DNA from: Flavobacterium resistens | Lineage (GTDB): Bacteria > Bacteroidota > Bacteroidia > Flavobacteriales > Flavobacteriaceae | Assembly: GCF_900182645.1 (NCBI RefSeq) | Contig: NZ_FXTA01000001.1 | Span: 1,178,001 to 1,242,000, forward strand | Direction of reading: 5' to 3' | Length of the DNA stretch: 64,000 nucleotides | Shown: piece by piece, positions 31,480 to 41,028 of the stretch | Numbering within the stretch: the first letter of the stretch is position 1 | How the letters are laid out: each line of letters starts with the position of its first letter | The notes under the pieces: generated by a model | Seen by the model: only the letters and a program-made list of their open reading frames with translations | The model's database searches: none | Told to the model about the DNA's origin: nothing | Translations under genes and position numbers: made by a program

Positions 31480-33621
31480 TTACAACTTCTTGATTACAAA
31501 TTCAGATCTTCGGTTCAGCTCGTGATCTTCTTCTGAACAAGCATCGTCGGTTTTGCATTTTATAATTGGAACAGATTCTCCATAGCCTTTTGCCGAAACT
31601 CTGCTTGCGCTAATTCCCGACTGAATTATAAATTCTCTGGTTGAATTTGCTCTTTTTTGAGACAATTCTTCATTGAATTTCGCATTTCCGCGTGAATCTG
31701 TATGTGAACCAATTTCGATAATCATTCCTGGATACTTGTTCATTAAAGCAACCACTCGCCCTAAAACGACTTTTGATTCTTTACGAATGTACCACATGTT
31801 GTAATCAAAATAAATTGGATCGGTTTTAATGATCAATCGATCTTTATCATCTTTTACAACATCTTTTTCTTGCTTTAAAATCTCAGTTTCTTTCTCTTTT
31901 TTCTTGATTTCTACCGCTTTTATCTCATCTGCTTTGGCTTTTTTTGCAGCTTCATTTAAAGCGATAATAGCTAAAGCTTCTTTTTCTTTTTTCTCTTGTT
32001 CTATCTGAATTTCTTGCTTTCTTCTTTTTTCGGCAATTTGTTGTTCTTCTAGTTTAATTGCCTCTAAAGATTTTAGTGCCAATGAACCATCGTTTGTGAT
32101 GTTTCTTGTTTTATCAATTTCAAGCGTTTTAGATTCGTTCGTATATTTTTCTTTGAAAGCAACAATTGTATAAGAACTTTCGCAGGCAACCGTAAAACTG
32201 AATTTTCCATCGGCCGCGACCGAAATTGTATTTAAAGTCTTTTTAGAAGCATCTTGCAACATTACTGTTGCATTTTCCAGAGGCAAACCGTCATCAACAT
32301 CTGTGATTGTTCCTGCGATAAACTGTTTGCAATCTTCAACAATTAAATCTTTGGTTTCTTTAAATTGATAAATATCATCACTTCCTTTTCCGCCGTCTCT
32401 GTTCGATGCGAAATATCCTTCTTTTGTTTCTGAGTTAATTGTAAACGAAAAATCATCTAAATTAGAGTTTAAAGGTAACCCAATATTTACAGGTTCTGAA
32501 TATTCATTTCCATTGATTTCTGAAACAAAAACATCCAATGATCCGTACCCCAAATGTCCATCAGAAGAAAAATAAAGCTTATTGTCTGCCGAAACAAAAG
32601 GGAATTGCTCTCTTTTATCTGTATTGACATTTGGACCTAAATTCTTTGGAGTATCAAAAGCGCCTTTATTGATATTAACCGAATAAATGTCAAAAGAACC
32701 AATAGATCCTGGCATGTCTGAAGCAAAATACAATACTTTTTCATCAACGCTGAGCGCTGGATGCTCGACTGAATAATTTGGACTATTGAATGGTAGCGAA
32801 GTGACATTTTTCCATTTTCCGTCAACTAATTCGGCTTTGAAAATTTGAAGGTTCGAAACTTTTTGATCGTTTGTTTTTCTGGTTTTATTCTTCGAATTAT
32901 TGCGCGTAAAATAAACTGTTTTGCCATCTTTTGTAAAAACGGCATTTGATTCGTGCATTCCGGTTTTTAATTCCTGAGAAAAATAGTCAATGTTTGGCTC
33001 TGCTGCATTTATTTCACTCAACGGAACAGAAACTAGGTTCAAATATGTTTCATTGTCCCATTTGAATTTTTTATCAAATAACCCAGGTTTTAATTTAACC
33101 GCTGCAAATACTAATTTTCCATTGTATGGAATTGCCCCGAATTCAGAATTTGGCGTATTAACTCCCAGATTTTTTATCTCAAATCGATTTCCAATGGCTG
33201 AAACATTTTCAAGCTCTTTCAGCTCATTTTTAAAATAAATTGAATCTTTTCCATTATTTGAAGATGCATAATACTGTTTTAAAGCGCTATTTGCGTCATC
33301 ATAACTGTTTGTCGCTTTTAAGGTTTGAGCATATCTAAAATAATATTCGCGATTCAAATCCTTATTATAATTTTGAAATAAAACTCGGTAATAGCGTTGC
33401 GCTTTTACTAAATCATTTGTGAAGTAATACGAATCGGCCAAGTTTTTTATTACTTCTTGCGAAGGTTTTTCTTCGGCTAATTTTTCATATAGAATAATGG
33501 CTTCGCTGTAATATGTCTTATCGAAGAATCGTTTGGCTCTTGCCAAATCTTTGTCTTGGGCACTTATAAATTGTATTGAAAATACGAATATAATAACGAG
33601 TAGTTTTTTCATATTTTTCAT
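31480..33621 (-). CDS. OmpA-family protein with TPR-like, PD40 propeller and CNA-B-like domains
   Basis: A 713-residue envelope protein from the ATG at 33621, which starts 1 nt after the PorP/SprF gene stop. In order it has a signal peptide (FVFSIQFISAQ), a short TPR-like region (YSEAIILYEKLAEEKPSQE), a PD40-type propeller (AVFTKDGKTVYFTRN, HPALSVDEKVLYFASDMPGS), a carboxypeptidase-regulatory-like domain (ITDVDDGLPLENATVMLQD), a charged helix and an OmpA domain (IEIGSHTDSRGNAKFNEELS). This is the domain order known for PorE-type T9SS-associated proteins. It probably anchors the module to peptidoglycan. Confidence 0.85.
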   Translation of the reverse strand: MKNMKKLLVIIFVFSIQFISAQDKDLARAKRFFDKTYYSEAIILYEKLAEEKPSQEVIKNLADSYYFTNDLVKAQRYYRVLFQNYNKDLNREYYFRYAQTLKATNSYDDANSALKQYYASSNNGKDSIYFKNELKELENVSAIGNRFEIKNLGVNTPNSEFGAIPYNGKLVFAAVKLKPGLFDKKFKWDNETYLNLVSVPLSEINAAEPNIDYFSQELKTGMHESNAVFTKDGKTVYFTRNNSKNKTRKTNDQKVSNLQIFKAELVDGKWKNVTSLPFNSPNYSVEHPALSVDEKVLYFASDMPGSIGSFDIYSVNINKGAFDTPKNLGPNVNTDKREQFPFVSADNKLYFSSDGHLGYGSLDVFVSEINGNEYSEPVNIGLPLNSNLDDFSFTINSETKEGYFASNRDGGKGSDDIYQFKETKDLIVEDCKQFIAGTITDVDDGLPLENATVMLQDASKKTLNTISVAADGKFSFTVACESSYTIVAFKEKYTNESKTLEIDKTRNITNDGSLALKSLEAIKLEEQQIAEKRRKQEIQIEQEKKEKEALAIIALNEAAKKAKADEIKAVEIKKKEKETEILKQEKDVVKDDKDRLIIKTDPIYFDYNMWYIRKESKVVLGRVVALMNKYPGMIIEIGSHTDSRGNAKFNEELSQKRANSTREFIIQSGISASRVSAKGYGESVPIIKCKTDDACSEEDHELNRRSEFVIKKL

Positions 33622-33622
33622 T

Positions 33623-34552
33623 TTAAAAGAATCTAGGTGATTTATCATATCCTTTTCCTAATAAATCCAAATCAAAAAGAAGCATTATTTCATGCGTCCC
33701 TGAATTAAACTGACCTAAATTTGAAAGTGTATAATCGTACGCATAACCCACTCTAAGAGATGGCGTTACATTGAAATTAAACAAAGCACTTACCGAATCA
33801 TCGATTCTATATGCTGCACCAAATTCAAACTTTTCGTTATACAAAACATTTGCCGTCAAATCAACAGAAACTGGAGCACCTTTTACAAATCGCGACATAA
33901 AAGCGGGTTTTAATTTCAAGTTATCATTAATTTGAAAAACGTACCCTCCGGTAAAAAACATATGGATTTCTTCAGCTCCAAAAGCATTAACTCCCGATTT
34001 TTCTTCGATATATTTAGATTTTATCAAATTTGGAGCAGAAAATCCGACATACAGATTATCTCTAAAATAATAAGCCCCAACACCAATATTAGGTTTTGTG
34101 GCATTTATATTTTCCGAAAAAGCAAAATCAGTTGCAGGATCGCTAAATTTAAATCCGTTAAAATTAGTTTGCATTGATGATACTCCGGCTTTCAGACCCA
34201 GCGAAAGTTTATTTTTTCCTCCTAAATTCAATACATAAGCAAAATCAGCATAAATATTATTTTCCTTTTTTGCGCCATCGCCAATATCATCAGAAATAAA
34301 TGAAAGACCTACTTCAACTTTTTCTGATAAAGCTGTATGTCCAAAAAATGTAAAGGTTTTTGGCGCTCCTACTGCCCCAACCCACTGTGTTCTGTATAGC
34401 CCCCCAAAATTCATCATTAAAGGAGTTCCAGTTGCATAAGCCGGATTTAAAACACTCATATTGTACATATAGTGTGTGTATTCTGGATCCTGTTGTGCCG
34501 AAACAGTCGTTAAGCAAAAGAGAAAAGTTATGTAGAGTAATATTTTTTTCAT
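33623..34552 (-). CDS. PorP/SprF-family outer-membrane protein
   Basis: A 309-residue type IX secretion accessory protein. After the signal peptide (MKKILLYITFLFCLTTVSAQ) comes the family hallmark QDPEYTHYMYNMSVLNPAYA, then a beta-barrel ending MLLFDLDLLGKGYDKSPRFF. PorP/SprF proteins assist secretion and surface attachment of the adjacent cargo carrying a type B C-terminal domain. It lies 29 bp after the cargo gene stop and 1 bp before the OmpA-family gene, so a three-gene operon is clear. An ATG at 34561 is possible but gives a weaker signal peptide. Confidence 0.9.
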   Translation of the reverse strand: MKKILLYITFLFCLTTVSAQQDPEYTHYMYNMSVLNPAYATGTPLMMNFGGLYRTQWVGAVGAPKTFTFFGHTALSEKVEVGLSFISDDIGDGAKKENNIYADFAYVLNLGGKNKLSLGLKAGVSSMQTNFNGFKFSDPATDFAFSENINATKPNIGVGAYYFRDNLYVGFSAPNLIKSKYIEEKSGVNAFGAEEIHMFFTGGYVFQINDNLKLKPAFMSRFVKGAPVSVDLTANVLYNEKFEFGAAYRIDDSVSALFNFNVTPSLRVGYAYDYTLSNLGQFNSGTHEIMLLFDLDLLGKGYDKSPRFF

Positions 34553-34581
34553 TTGAATCATATTAAATATTGCAAAAGGAA

Positions 34582-37209
34582 TTATCGGTTTAAATAAAGG
34601 CGTCCTTGTATTGGAGGCTTATTGCCTTTATTAAACTGGAGTGTATAAAAATAAACTCCGTTTGGCGCTATTCCATGAGTAAATCCGCCTGTCTCCCAAT
34701 TGGTTCCGTCCCAACTTGCTTTGTCTTTAAATCCTTCATACATTCTATTCCCGTATCTGTTGAAAATTTGCAGATAATAGTCCGGAAATAAAAAATCTAT
34801 ATTAGGAATTACAAAAGTGTCATTTACTCCATCCCCATTTGGAGAGAATCCATCTGGAATAAAGAAATCTGGCGGTACAGTGTCGCAATCTGTTAATGAA
34901 ACAATAACTTCTAGACTCTCATATGAAAGACAATTTTCGCTTGACGAAAAGTCAAATCCATAATATTTTCCTTTATCAACTAAAGCTGTTGTTGGAGGCA
35001 AAAGGGTTCCTCCTTTCGGCGCATCATACCAAACTACTGATGACGGTACATTTGTATTATTTGATAAGCTTGCAAGTGTTGGGGCATCTAAACCGCAGAA
35101 ATTCTGTCCGTCAGTATTTAATTCCGGTGCAGGCGTGTCTTTTATTGTAACCTTAATCATTGTTGCTGAAGACGTACAAGATAACGTAGTTTCGGTAACA
35201 TAATAGGTTTCATCTTTAAGAAGATAGGTGTTTGCGAGCGGCGTAGTCAATGTCGCTGAATTATACCATTTAAATTGTGGTCCGCTAGGTGCTAAATTGC
35301 CAATAATTGCTCCTTCAGACTTGCAAAAAGACTGATCTGTTGAAACTGGAGCAACCGGAATAGGATTAATTGAAAAAGCTGCAGACACAGTACTTACCGG
35401 ACTATCACAACCTGTAATATTGTTTTTTACATTTTCAATTTTGATTGTGGTCGAGCCTGTATTAGCGAGCAAAGTTTCTGGAATTACAAAACTAGCATTA
35501 CCACTTATAGGAGACAGAGCAATTGTCTGGACTGTGGCAGTATTTGCTCCAGAAAGTGTATAAGATAACGTAACATCTGTTAAAGTTCCTAGTCCAGTAA
35601 CTGAAGCTGTTACAGCTGAACCAAAACAAACTGTAGTTGCTTGTATTTTTAAATTTGTAACATTCGGTAAAGGATTTACAATAGTGTTTCCTCTTAAATT
35701 AGCTGTATTCGAACATGAGGTACCAATATGTTTAATATTCGTAATTGTAATTACTGAATTTCCACTTTGAGAGTTTAAAATTGCGGGCAATGTGAATGAA
35801 GCAATCCCGCCGGCAAAAGTCACTCTTGCTGTCTGGCCTGATATATTATTTACACCTGCAATATTATATGAGATATCATATATACCATCCGCAACTCTTG
35901 TTGCTTCAGAGATAGTAATTAAAGAAGCTGTGTTTTGACATGCTTGCACGGGTTCAATTCTGGCTCCTATTAAATCAGGAATTGGGTAAACACTTAAAAG
36001 ATCTTTTAAACTATTTATAATATTATTACATGCCCTTGAACTACTTTCTAAATATATATCAGTAATTGTAATTGTATAATTTCCTACTTTAGGAAAATAC
36101 TCTGATTTTATTGGAAAGGTCATAATACCATTAACAAAACTTGCAGAAAATGATTCTGACGCATTGTTTGAACCTGAAACAACAAAGGAAGCTCTATAAT
36201 TCCCATCTGGTATTACAGCAGTTCCTCGATCAATTACACCAGTATAGACTGCTGTTGAAATTTCAGTTTCACAAATATCAGAATTCACAGTAAATTTTGC
36301 TCCTGAAAAATCCAATTTATTTTCAATAATGATCGACACAGTTGTTTCGCTATTAGTACAAATAGGGTTTTTTGTTGATAAAACAGTATATTTATAATCA
36401 TATTTACCCGCCCCAAATTTCGTATATAATTTTTGAGCATCAACAAAATGATCACCTCCAAATGTTAATTCTCCTGTAGCACTTTCATCGGTCCACGTCC
36501 CATCAGGGTCTTGATCTTTAAGCAAGCCATTTAAGTCAACATTTGTATAACCTGATAAACCATCAGTGGCACATAATCGTAAATTTGATCCATCACCAGA
36601 CTCAGGTTTCCTAAAAACCGAAATAATAACTGTTGATGAAACTGCAGCACAACTCCCTCTTGCTGGCATTGTATAAGTAAAAGAATAATTTCCTTCCAGC
36701 TCAATAACATCGATAATAGATGGAATATCCTTTTTTGTAGTGTTATCATGCCATTGTCCATTAGACTGGGGGCCCAAAAAAAGACCATTAAAAGACTGAA
36801 AAAGATTATATGTTTTAGATGAACTACAAATTACTGTATTTGAAGGGACACCGGCATATCCGCCAATTGTTACGGTAACAACAGCAGTATTATCTGGACA
36901 AAGTCCAATTCCGTCTACTGTATAAAGGTATCTAAAAATACCACTACGACGAATTTGCTGTGCGTCCAAAATTCCGGTATCAGGATCCAATCCTCCAGAT
37001 CCATTGATATCTGTCCAAACTCCGCCGGAAAGGGGAGATCCTGTAAGTTGAGCATATAAATCAATTGCCTTACTACTTGCCGCTGGAATATCACAAACTG
37101 TTAATGTACCGTCTTCACCTGCACATTGAGCATAAATTTTATTTGGGACTACAGATAAAAAAAATAAAAAAAGAATGATTCGGAGAAAACTAATGTATTT
37201 TTTGACCAT
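34582..37209 (-). CDS. T9SS-secreted protein with type B (gliding-motility) C-terminal domain
   Basis: An 875-residue surface or secreted protein. It starts with a signal peptide (about residues 1-28) and continues with repeated beta-sandwich segments bearing CxxT/S-type pairs and SGxWTDxxGSG motifs typical of adhesin-like repeats. The last 90 residues are the type B sorting domain, with FSPNGDGVNDTFVIPN, FNRYGNRMYEG and the end GRLYLNR. The type B domain and the following PorP/SprF gene identify it as T9SS cargo. At 875 residues it is far shorter than SprB adhesins. Ligand unknown. Confidence 0.9.
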   Translation of the reverse strand: MVKKYISFLRIILFLFFLSVVPNKIYAQCAGEDGTLTVCDIPAASSKAIDLYAQLTGSPLSGGVWTDINGSGGLDPDTGILDAQQIRRSGIFRYLYTVDGIGLCPDNTAVVTVTIGGYAGVPSNTVICSSSKTYNLFQSFNGLFLGPQSNGQWHDNTTKKDIPSIIDVIELEGNYSFTYTMPARGSCAAVSSTVIISVFRKPESGDGSNLRLCATDGLSGYTNVDLNGLLKDQDPDGTWTDESATGELTFGGDHFVDAQKLYTKFGAGKYDYKYTVLSTKNPICTNSETTVSIIIENKLDFSGAKFTVNSDICETEISTAVYTGVIDRGTAVIPDGNYRASFVVSGSNNASESFSASFVNGIMTFPIKSEYFPKVGNYTITITDIYLESSSRACNNIINSLKDLLSVYPIPDLIGARIEPVQACQNTASLITISEATRVADGIYDISYNIAGVNNISGQTARVTFAGGIASFTLPAILNSQSGNSVITITNIKHIGTSCSNTANLRGNTIVNPLPNVTNLKIQATTVCFGSAVTASVTGLGTLTDVTLSYTLSGANTATVQTIALSPISGNASFVIPETLLANTGSTTIKIENVKNNITGCDSPVSTVSAAFSINPIPVAPVSTDQSFCKSEGAIIGNLAPSGPQFKWYNSATLTTPLANTYLLKDETYYVTETTLSCTSSATMIKVTIKDTPAPELNTDGQNFCGLDAPTLASLSNNTNVPSSVVWYDAPKGGTLLPPTTALVDKGKYYGFDFSSSENCLSYESLEVIVSLTDCDTVPPDFFIPDGFSPNGDGVNDTFVIPNIDFLFPDYYLQIFNRYGNRMYEGFKDKASWDGTNWETGGFTHGIAPNGVYFYTLQFNKGNKPPIQGRLYLNR

Positions 37210-37351
37210 AAAATTATATTTGGCTAAACATTATAATTTAGAAGCACTTTGTAAACAATTTAACAATTATTTTATCACAAAAGTGTACTTACTTTTCAAA
37301 AATAGTCATTCTATTGATTATGACCCAAAAAACTTTCTAAAATGTCTTTTC

Positions 37352-38677
37352 CTAAAGTTCATCCTCAAGTCTAAATCTGAATTTTAAAATCAAACTGTCG
37401 CGTTCAACTTCTAAATTAATCCATACATCGTCTTCCGACTTTAAGAGGCTGTTTATCTGTTGCAAAGAATATTTATAAGGTACTGCATTATTTATGCTGA
37501 CAATGATATCTCCTTTTTTTAAACCGCATTTTTCGGCTGCAGATTTTTTTCTAATATTAACAATTTCATAAACGGGTTTTAATGAAAATTTATATTTGAA
37601 ATTATCATCTTTTTTAGCATCATAACTTACGTCTGACAGAGCATTCGCAACCTGTACTGTTTCTAAATGAAGTGTTTCCTGTACCCATTGCAAACCATTG
37701 TGCTGAACTGTTATTCCGCTCTTATTATAAGTAAATGGTTCCGAAAATTTACTGTTTTTTTTCAGATAAAGCTTTTCATCAGCATAATCCAAAACAAGAG
37801 TAAAACGTTTTAAAACCTCACCTCCTATCGAACCAATTCTGCCTGGTACCATTTTTACATTCCGAATCGAAGTTGAATCCGGAAATGCAACTATTGGATT
37901 TTTAAAATCAAATTCATCAACTGAAAATTTAGCAATTTTTGCACGATGCCCTTCGATATCACCGCTAAATCCTTTTCCTAAAAAGTCTGGGAAGTTTTTC
38001 TTAGGCAATTTGATTTTATTGTTCTCAAAAATCCAAAAAGCATCACTATTGCCAATATCAATCAATAATTTAGCCGAAATCTTAACACTGTCAACTACTG
38101 CAGTTGTAGTAATATAAGGCTTAGATCTTTCAATTGAAATTGGAACTGATTTGAATTTCTTCTCTAGTCTATCTTTAATAGATTCCTTATTTGGATAAAC
38201 ATAAATTTTTTTCTTTGAGTAATTAATTTCAACTAAATTATTTTTAAAAAATTTATATCCAATGATGCCATTAACTGGAATCCCAATGTGCGATGATAGG
38301 TTAAAATTTTGATCTAAAATAATATAGACTAAGTGTGTGCTAGATTTCAGACTATGTGTTTCCAACACATTATTAGTCGACTTCAGCCCTTCTATTTCTT
38401 CTTCGCTTCCTAATCCTCTAAGCTTGATTTTTACGACATTATTAAAGCTGATTTCTTTTTGTTCTTCCATGCTAAACATAATGGTTTCTTCCACACCAGA
38501 ATCCAACAAGAAATTCAGCTCTACTCCATTTACTTTTATTGGAATAAAGATGAGATTATTAATCAATTTAAACGGAATTGTGACCTTATTGCTATGACCC
38601 TGGATCAAAAAATCATCTTGAGCTTGCATAGTTAAAGATGTTAAAAGCCCAAAAAACAACATGAAATATTTTTTCAT
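37352..38677 (-). CDS. retropepsin-like aspartic protease with PDZ domain
   Basis: A 441-residue secreted protein with a signal peptide (MKKYFMLFFGLLTSLTMQAQ). The N-terminal half is a retropepsin-like aspartyl protease fold with the active-site motif FLLDSG (Asp59) and a second IDIGNSDAF near residue 207. The C-terminal 100 residues form a PDZ domain (AAEKCGLKKGDIIVSINNAV). It probably acts in the periplasm or outer-membrane space on proteins. It lies upstream of the T9SS cargo operon on the same strand, 142 bp apart, with no evidence of co-transcription. Confidence 0.8.
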   Translation of the reverse strand: MKKYFMLFFGLLTSLTMQAQDDFLIQGHSNKVTIPFKLINNLIFIPIKVNGVELNFLLDSGVEETIMFSMEEQKEISFNNVVKIKLRGLGSEEEIEGLKSTNNVLETHSLKSSTHLVYIILDQNFNLSSHIGIPVNGIIGYKFFKNNLVEINYSKKKIYVYPNKESIKDRLEKKFKSVPISIERSKPYITTTAVVDSVKISAKLLIDIGNSDAFWIFENNKIKLPKKNFPDFLGKGFSGDIEGHRAKIAKFSVDEFDFKNPIVAFPDSTSIRNVKMVPGRIGSIGGEVLKRFTLVLDYADEKLYLKKNSKFSEPFTYNKSGITVQHNGLQWVQETLHLETVQVANALSDVSYDAKKDDNFKYKFSLKPVYEIVNIRKKSAAEKCGLKKGDIIVSINNAVPYKYSLQQINSLLKSEDDVWINLEVERDSLILKFRFRLEDEL

Positions 38678-38800
38678 TGATAATATTTTAATATAAAATT
38701 AATAAAAATATTGATAATTGTTACATTTCCATAACACCTCATAATGTTTACGTTAAATTCGAAAAAAAAATGCAAATTTGCACTTCAATAATTTATACTC

Positions 38801-39997
38801 ATGCCAACAATTTCTCACAAAGGCAGAAACATGCCTGAATCACCGATACGCAAGCTGGCTCCTTTTGCAGATTTAGCAAAGAAAAAAGGACACAAAGTGT
38901 ATCACTTAAACATTGGTCAACCGGATATCAAAACACCGGAAGTGGCCATCGAGGCGGTAAAAAATATTGATTTGAGTATTATAGAATATAGTCCGTCTGC
39001 CGGATATGAAAGCTATAGAAAAAAATTAGCTCATTTTTACCAGCGCCAAAATGTAAACGTTAACACAGAAGACATCATTGTAACAACTGGTGGTTCTGAA
39101 GCCTTACTATTTGCGCTGGCCACAATTACTGATCCAGGAGATGAAATTATAATTCCTGAGCCTTTTTATGCTAATTACCATGCGTTTGCATCATCAACAA
39201 GTGCTACCGTGGTACCACTTGTTTCAACTATAGAAACTGCATTTGCTTTGCCAAGCATTGAAGAAGTTGAAAAATTAATTACGAACAGAACAAAAGCCAT
39301 TTTAATTTGTAATCCTGGCAATCCAACAGGTTATTTATATTCTGAAACAGAAATTAAACAATTAGCGAGCTTAATAAAAAAGCACGACTTATATTTAATT
39401 GCAGATGAAGTCTATCGTGAGTTTTTGTATGACGGAAATGACGTTCATTTTTCTGTAATGAATTTAGAAGATGTCGAGCAAAATGTTATCATGGTTGATT
39501 CTGTTTCTAAACGCTACAGTATGTGTGGAGCAAGAATTGGCTGTTTGGTAACAAAAAATAAAGATGTTTTAGCAACTGTAATGAAATTTGCTCAGGCGCG
39601 TTTAAGTCCGCCTACAATTGAGCAGATTGCTTGCGAAGCTGCTATAGATACACCTCAAAGTTATTTTGATGAAGTTATTGCAGAATACAAAGAGCGCCGT
39701 GATACTTTAATTTCCGAATTAAACAAAATTGAAGGCGTTATAGTCACAAAACCAAAAGGCGCTTTTTATTGTATTGCACAATTGCCAATAGAAGATTCTG
39801 ATGATTTTGCGCAATGGCTTTTAGAAAGTTATGATTTAAATGGCGAAACTGTAATGATTGCGCCTGCAAAAGGTTTTTATTCAACTCCGGGAATGGGACT
39901 AAATCAAGTTCGAATTGCTTACGTTTTAAATAAAAAAGATCTAATTACAGCAGTTAACATATTAAAAGAAGCGCTTTTAGTTTATAACAAAAGGTAA
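38801..39997 (+). CDS. class I/II pyridoxal-phosphate aminotransferase
   Basis: A 398-residue PLP enzyme of the aspartate aminotransferase fold. Visible motifs are LNIGQPDIKTP near the start, VTTGGSEALLFAL, CNPGNPTGYLYSE, IADEVYREF and the PLP lysine Lys237 in SVSKRYSMCGARIG. The C-terminus carries QVRIAYVL with the substrate-carboxylate arginine. It is probably an aspartate- or broad-specificity transaminase in amino-acid metabolism; the exact substrate is unclear. It is monocistronic with a terminator at 40017-40054. Confidence 0.9.
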   Translation: MPTISHKGRNMPESPIRKLAPFADLAKKKGHKVYHLNIGQPDIKTPEVAIEAVKNIDLSIIEYSPSAGYESYRKKLAHFYQRQNVNVNTEDIIVTTGGSEALLFALATITDPGDEIIIPEPFYANYHAFASSTSATVVPLVSTIETAFALPSIEEVEKLITNRTKAILICNPGNPTGYLYSETEIKQLASLIKKHDLYLIADEVYREFLYDGNDVHFSVMNLEDVEQNVIMVDSVSKRYSMCGARIGCLVTKNKDVLATVMKFAQARLSPPTIEQIACEAAIDTPQSYFDEVIAEYKERRDTLISELNKIEGVIVTKPKGAFYCIAQLPIEDSDDFAQWLLESYDLNGETVMIAPAKGFYSTPGMGLNQVRIAYVLNKKDLITAVNILKEALLVYNKR

Positions 39998-40016
39998 AAA
40001 TTAAATACATTATTCT

Positions 40017-40054
40017 AAAATCTGTTTTAACTTCAATGTTGAAACAGATTTTTT
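40017..40054 (+). terminator. rho-independent terminator after the aminotransferase gene
   Basis: AAAATCTGTTTTAAC pairs with GTTGAAACAGATTTT with one bulge, followed by a T-tract. Confidence 0.75.
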
Positions 40055-40144
40055 TTGTTTTCTCTTTTCTGAAAATAACTTTAAAAACAAACCTCTTATC
40101 ATCTAGTTCTTAGTAATTTAGCTGTAGCTTTAAAAGCATTTAAC

Positions 40145-40873
40145 ATGAAAAAGTTAATTGTAATATCGTTTCTGTTTCTGATATCGGCATCTGCTATAAA
40201 TAAAAATAGCAAAGTGGTAAAGAATGATTTTAAGAACCAAGACATCGAATATTATCGGCAAGAAATTAACCGCGCTTTTTCATTATTAAAAAAGAAAAAG
40301 AAATTCATAGACTTAGAACTTCTTAACACCCAAAAAGCACAAATTCTTTCGATTGCCTTTCCGGAAATCCTACGATATGACTCTTATTCTGATTACCTGG
40401 AAACCTCTTCAAACAGAATTTTATATGTAAATAAAGGAAAAGAAGCTTCTGATTTTTCAACAGGTTATTTTCAGATGAAACCCTCATTTCTAGAAAATTT
40501 AGAAAATTATGTCGCTAATACTGAAGATTTAAAAACTTATCAATGGGTTCTTATTCAAAACAAAGATGAAAAAGAAGCCCGAAAAGAAAGAATAAATCGT
40601 TTAGCAAATTTGCAATGGCAATTGCGGTATCTAAAAGTTTTCTGGTTTGTTGCCGAATATAAATATCAAAATATTAATTTCAAAAGTACTGAGGAAAAAA
40701 TTAGATTTTATGCAACAGCATATAATTACGGATTTACAAAACCTGAAAGTGAAATAACAAAATATCAGTCTGCAAAAAAATTCCCTTCCGGAGAAAGTGC
40801 TAACACCCACAAATTAGCATTTGCCGATTTTTCAATTGATTTTATACAGACTTATTCCTTTTTTTTCAAGTAG
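40145..40873 (+). CDS. secreted protein with lytic transglycosylase-like motifs
   Basis: A 242-residue protein with a signal peptide (MKKLIVISFLFLISASA). It shows a motif order like that of the lysozyme/GH23 fold: a candidate catalytic glutamate, Glu74 in SIAFPEILRYD; GYFQMKPSF at 107-115, resembling the G-L-M-Q-x-x-P motif; and AYNYG at 192-196, resembling A-Y-N-A-G. The spacing is wider than in Slt/MltE enzymes. The call of a peptidoglycan-active enzyme is an inference from motif order; a non-catalytic relative is possible. Neighbours are unrelated metabolic genes. Confidence 0.5.
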   Translation: MKKLIVISFLFLISASAINKNSKVVKNDFKNQDIEYYRQEINRAFSLLKKKKKFIDLELLNTQKAQILSIAFPEILRYDSYSDYLETSSNRILYVNKGKEASDFSTGYFQMKPSFLENLENYVANTEDLKTYQWVLIQNKDEKEARKERINRLANLQWQLRYLKVFWFVAEYKYQNINFKSTEEKIRFYATAYNYGFTKPESEITKYQSAKKFPSGESANTHKLAFADFSIDFIQTYSFFFK

Positions 40874-41028
40874 TAAATAGTTACAAACAAAATTCGAATC
40901 GAATGGTGTTAATTTAAACTATATCCAAAAAGGATCGATTAAATAGTAAAAACGATAGAAAAGGTTTGCTTTTTATTAATTATCTTTACCGCCTTAAAAA
41001 GATATACCCATTATAATAGTAGTTTTTA

